From Spirochaetales bacterium (lineage in GTDB: Bacteria > Spirochaetota > Spirochaetia > DSM-16054 > Sediminispirochaetaceae), in NCBI GenBank assembly GCA_021767325.1, contig JAASTM010000196.1, positions 1 to 5,514 of the forward strand: 5,514 nucleotides of DNA, given 5' to 3'. Below the pieces are notes generated by a model. The model had not been told where the DNA came from and did no database searches. It worked only from the letters and a program-made list of their open reading frames with translations. Made by a program: the position numbers and the translations under genes. Shown piece by piece: positions 5,084 to 5,514 of this stretch (positions are counted from its first letter, which is position 1; each line of letters starts with the position of its first letter).

Positions 5084-5514
5084 ACGTCCCCCCGTTTATA
5101 GCGGATACGCGGGTTGAGAAAGGCGTACAGCATATCGGTTATAAAAGTGGCAAACACAAAAATGAAGGTAATAAACAGCACACAGGCCTCGATTAGTGGT
5201 ATGTCCCGCGTCTTGATGGCCGACATGGTCAGAGAGCCCAAACCGGGAAAACCGAAGAGGGTCTCCACCACGATCAAACCTCCGAACAGCCAGCCCATAT
5301 TCATCCCGATAATAGTGATGGTCGGGAGCAGGGCATTTTTGAGGGCATGCCGGAAAATAACGTATTTGCGCGGCATCCCCTTGAGGATTGCCGCCCGGAT
5401 ATAGTCCGCTTTCATGACGCTTACCATGGAGGAGCGCTGCATACGCGACACATATCCGAACATAACAAAGGTAATGGAGAGGGCCGGCAGAACGAGGATG
5501 TCCAGGTTCTGCCA
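5080..5514 (-). CDS. ABC importer permease, DppB/OppB type, C-terminal part (runs off the window)
   Basis: The 144 visible residues are the C-terminal part of the second pore subunit; DppB-type permeases usually have about 300-340 residues. The frame is open to the window end, and the residues before the first visible Met (position 5463) include Leu-Val-Leu-Pro-Ala-Leu-Ser, a conserved part of the family. That Met is therefore internal and the true start lies outside. The coupling loop reads Asp-Tyr-Ile-Arg-Ala-Ala through Gly46 and His56 to Leu-Leu-Pro (62-64, counted from the window edge). The Glu-Thr-Leu-Phe-Gly-Phe-Pro-Gly-Leu-Gly motif (84-93) is a family hallmark. A last helix (about 108-131) and Asn-Pro-Arg-Ile-Arg-Tyr close the protein. 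It is the first of three co-transcribed transporter genes in view. A substrate-binding protein gene is often found next to such operons and may lie beyond the window. Confidence 0.94.
   Translation of the reverse strand, partial: WQNLDILVLPALSITFVMFGYVSRMQRSSMVSVMKADYIRAAILKGMPRKYVIFRHALKNALLPTITIIGMNMGWLFGGLIVVETLFGFPGLGSLTMSAIKTRDIPLIEACVLFITFIFVFATFITDMLYAFLNPRIRYKRGDV
5088..5093 (-). promoter_or_regulatory. G-run that may serve as ribosome site for the DppC-type permease gene
   Basis: Six consecutive G residues on the minus strand lie 4 nt before the ATG at 5083-5081, within the last codons of the upstream permease. This is a poor Shine-Dalgarno match at short spacing. The ATGA stop-start overlap suggests that ribosomes finishing the first permease re-initiate here. 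Confidence 0.35.

Noticed and set aside
5080..5463. The DppB-type permease as a complete 127-residue gene starting at 5463
   Set aside because: The frame continues upstream to the window end with conserved permease sequence, so this Met is internal and the gene is only cut by the window.

Overview
The window comes from a bacterium with mid-to-high GC content (roughly 55-60% in most genes). It was probably Gram-negative: two small genes encode lipoproteins with loose, spirochaete-like lipoboxes. A member of the Spirochaetota is my best guess, but it rests on lipobox style and general gene character only, and I hold it with low confidence.

Left part (1-2029): on the minus strand, a coiled-coil lipoprotein gene (250-597) is followed 23 nt later by the start of a sterol-desaturase-family gene. 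That reading frame stops at a TGA (8-10) exactly where the family normally has a Gly-Leu-Phe motif, so the gene looks broken by a nonsense change. A divergent intergenic region (598-771) carries a clear extended -10 promoter and a strong Shine-Dalgarno sequence for a plus-strand lipoprotein gene (772-1218). That gene has a lipocalin-like GxW motif and is much more AT-rich (about 42% GC) than its neighbours. It is followed by a well-conserved fatty acid 2-hydroxylase-like membrane di-iron enzyme (1394-2029) of the FA2H/Scs7 type. Its best promoter candidate puts the transcript start at or next to the ATG.

Middle (2030-2207): the gap between the convergent hydroxylase and transporter genes is almost entirely filled by one inverted-repeat element. 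It has perfect 13-bp ends, internal GAT-containing decamer repeats and a GC-rich core. It looks like a dispersed non-coding repeat that sits at transcription-unit ends.

Right part (2206-5514, all minus strand): three tightly overlapping genes encode an ABC importer of the peptide/opine/nickel family. In transcription order they are a DppB/OppB-type permease (runs off the window), a DppC/OppC-type permease, and a DppD-DppF fused double ATPase. Overlaps of 4 nt and 11 nt point to translational coupling. The substrate-binding protein is not in the window, so the substrate cannot be named.

I see no CRISPR array, tRNA, rRNA, integrase or transposase. I do not see a convincing new multi-gene system. 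The best leads are the inverted-repeat element, the disrupted desaturase gene, the AT-rich lipoprotein gene and the possible leaderless start of the hydroxylase.
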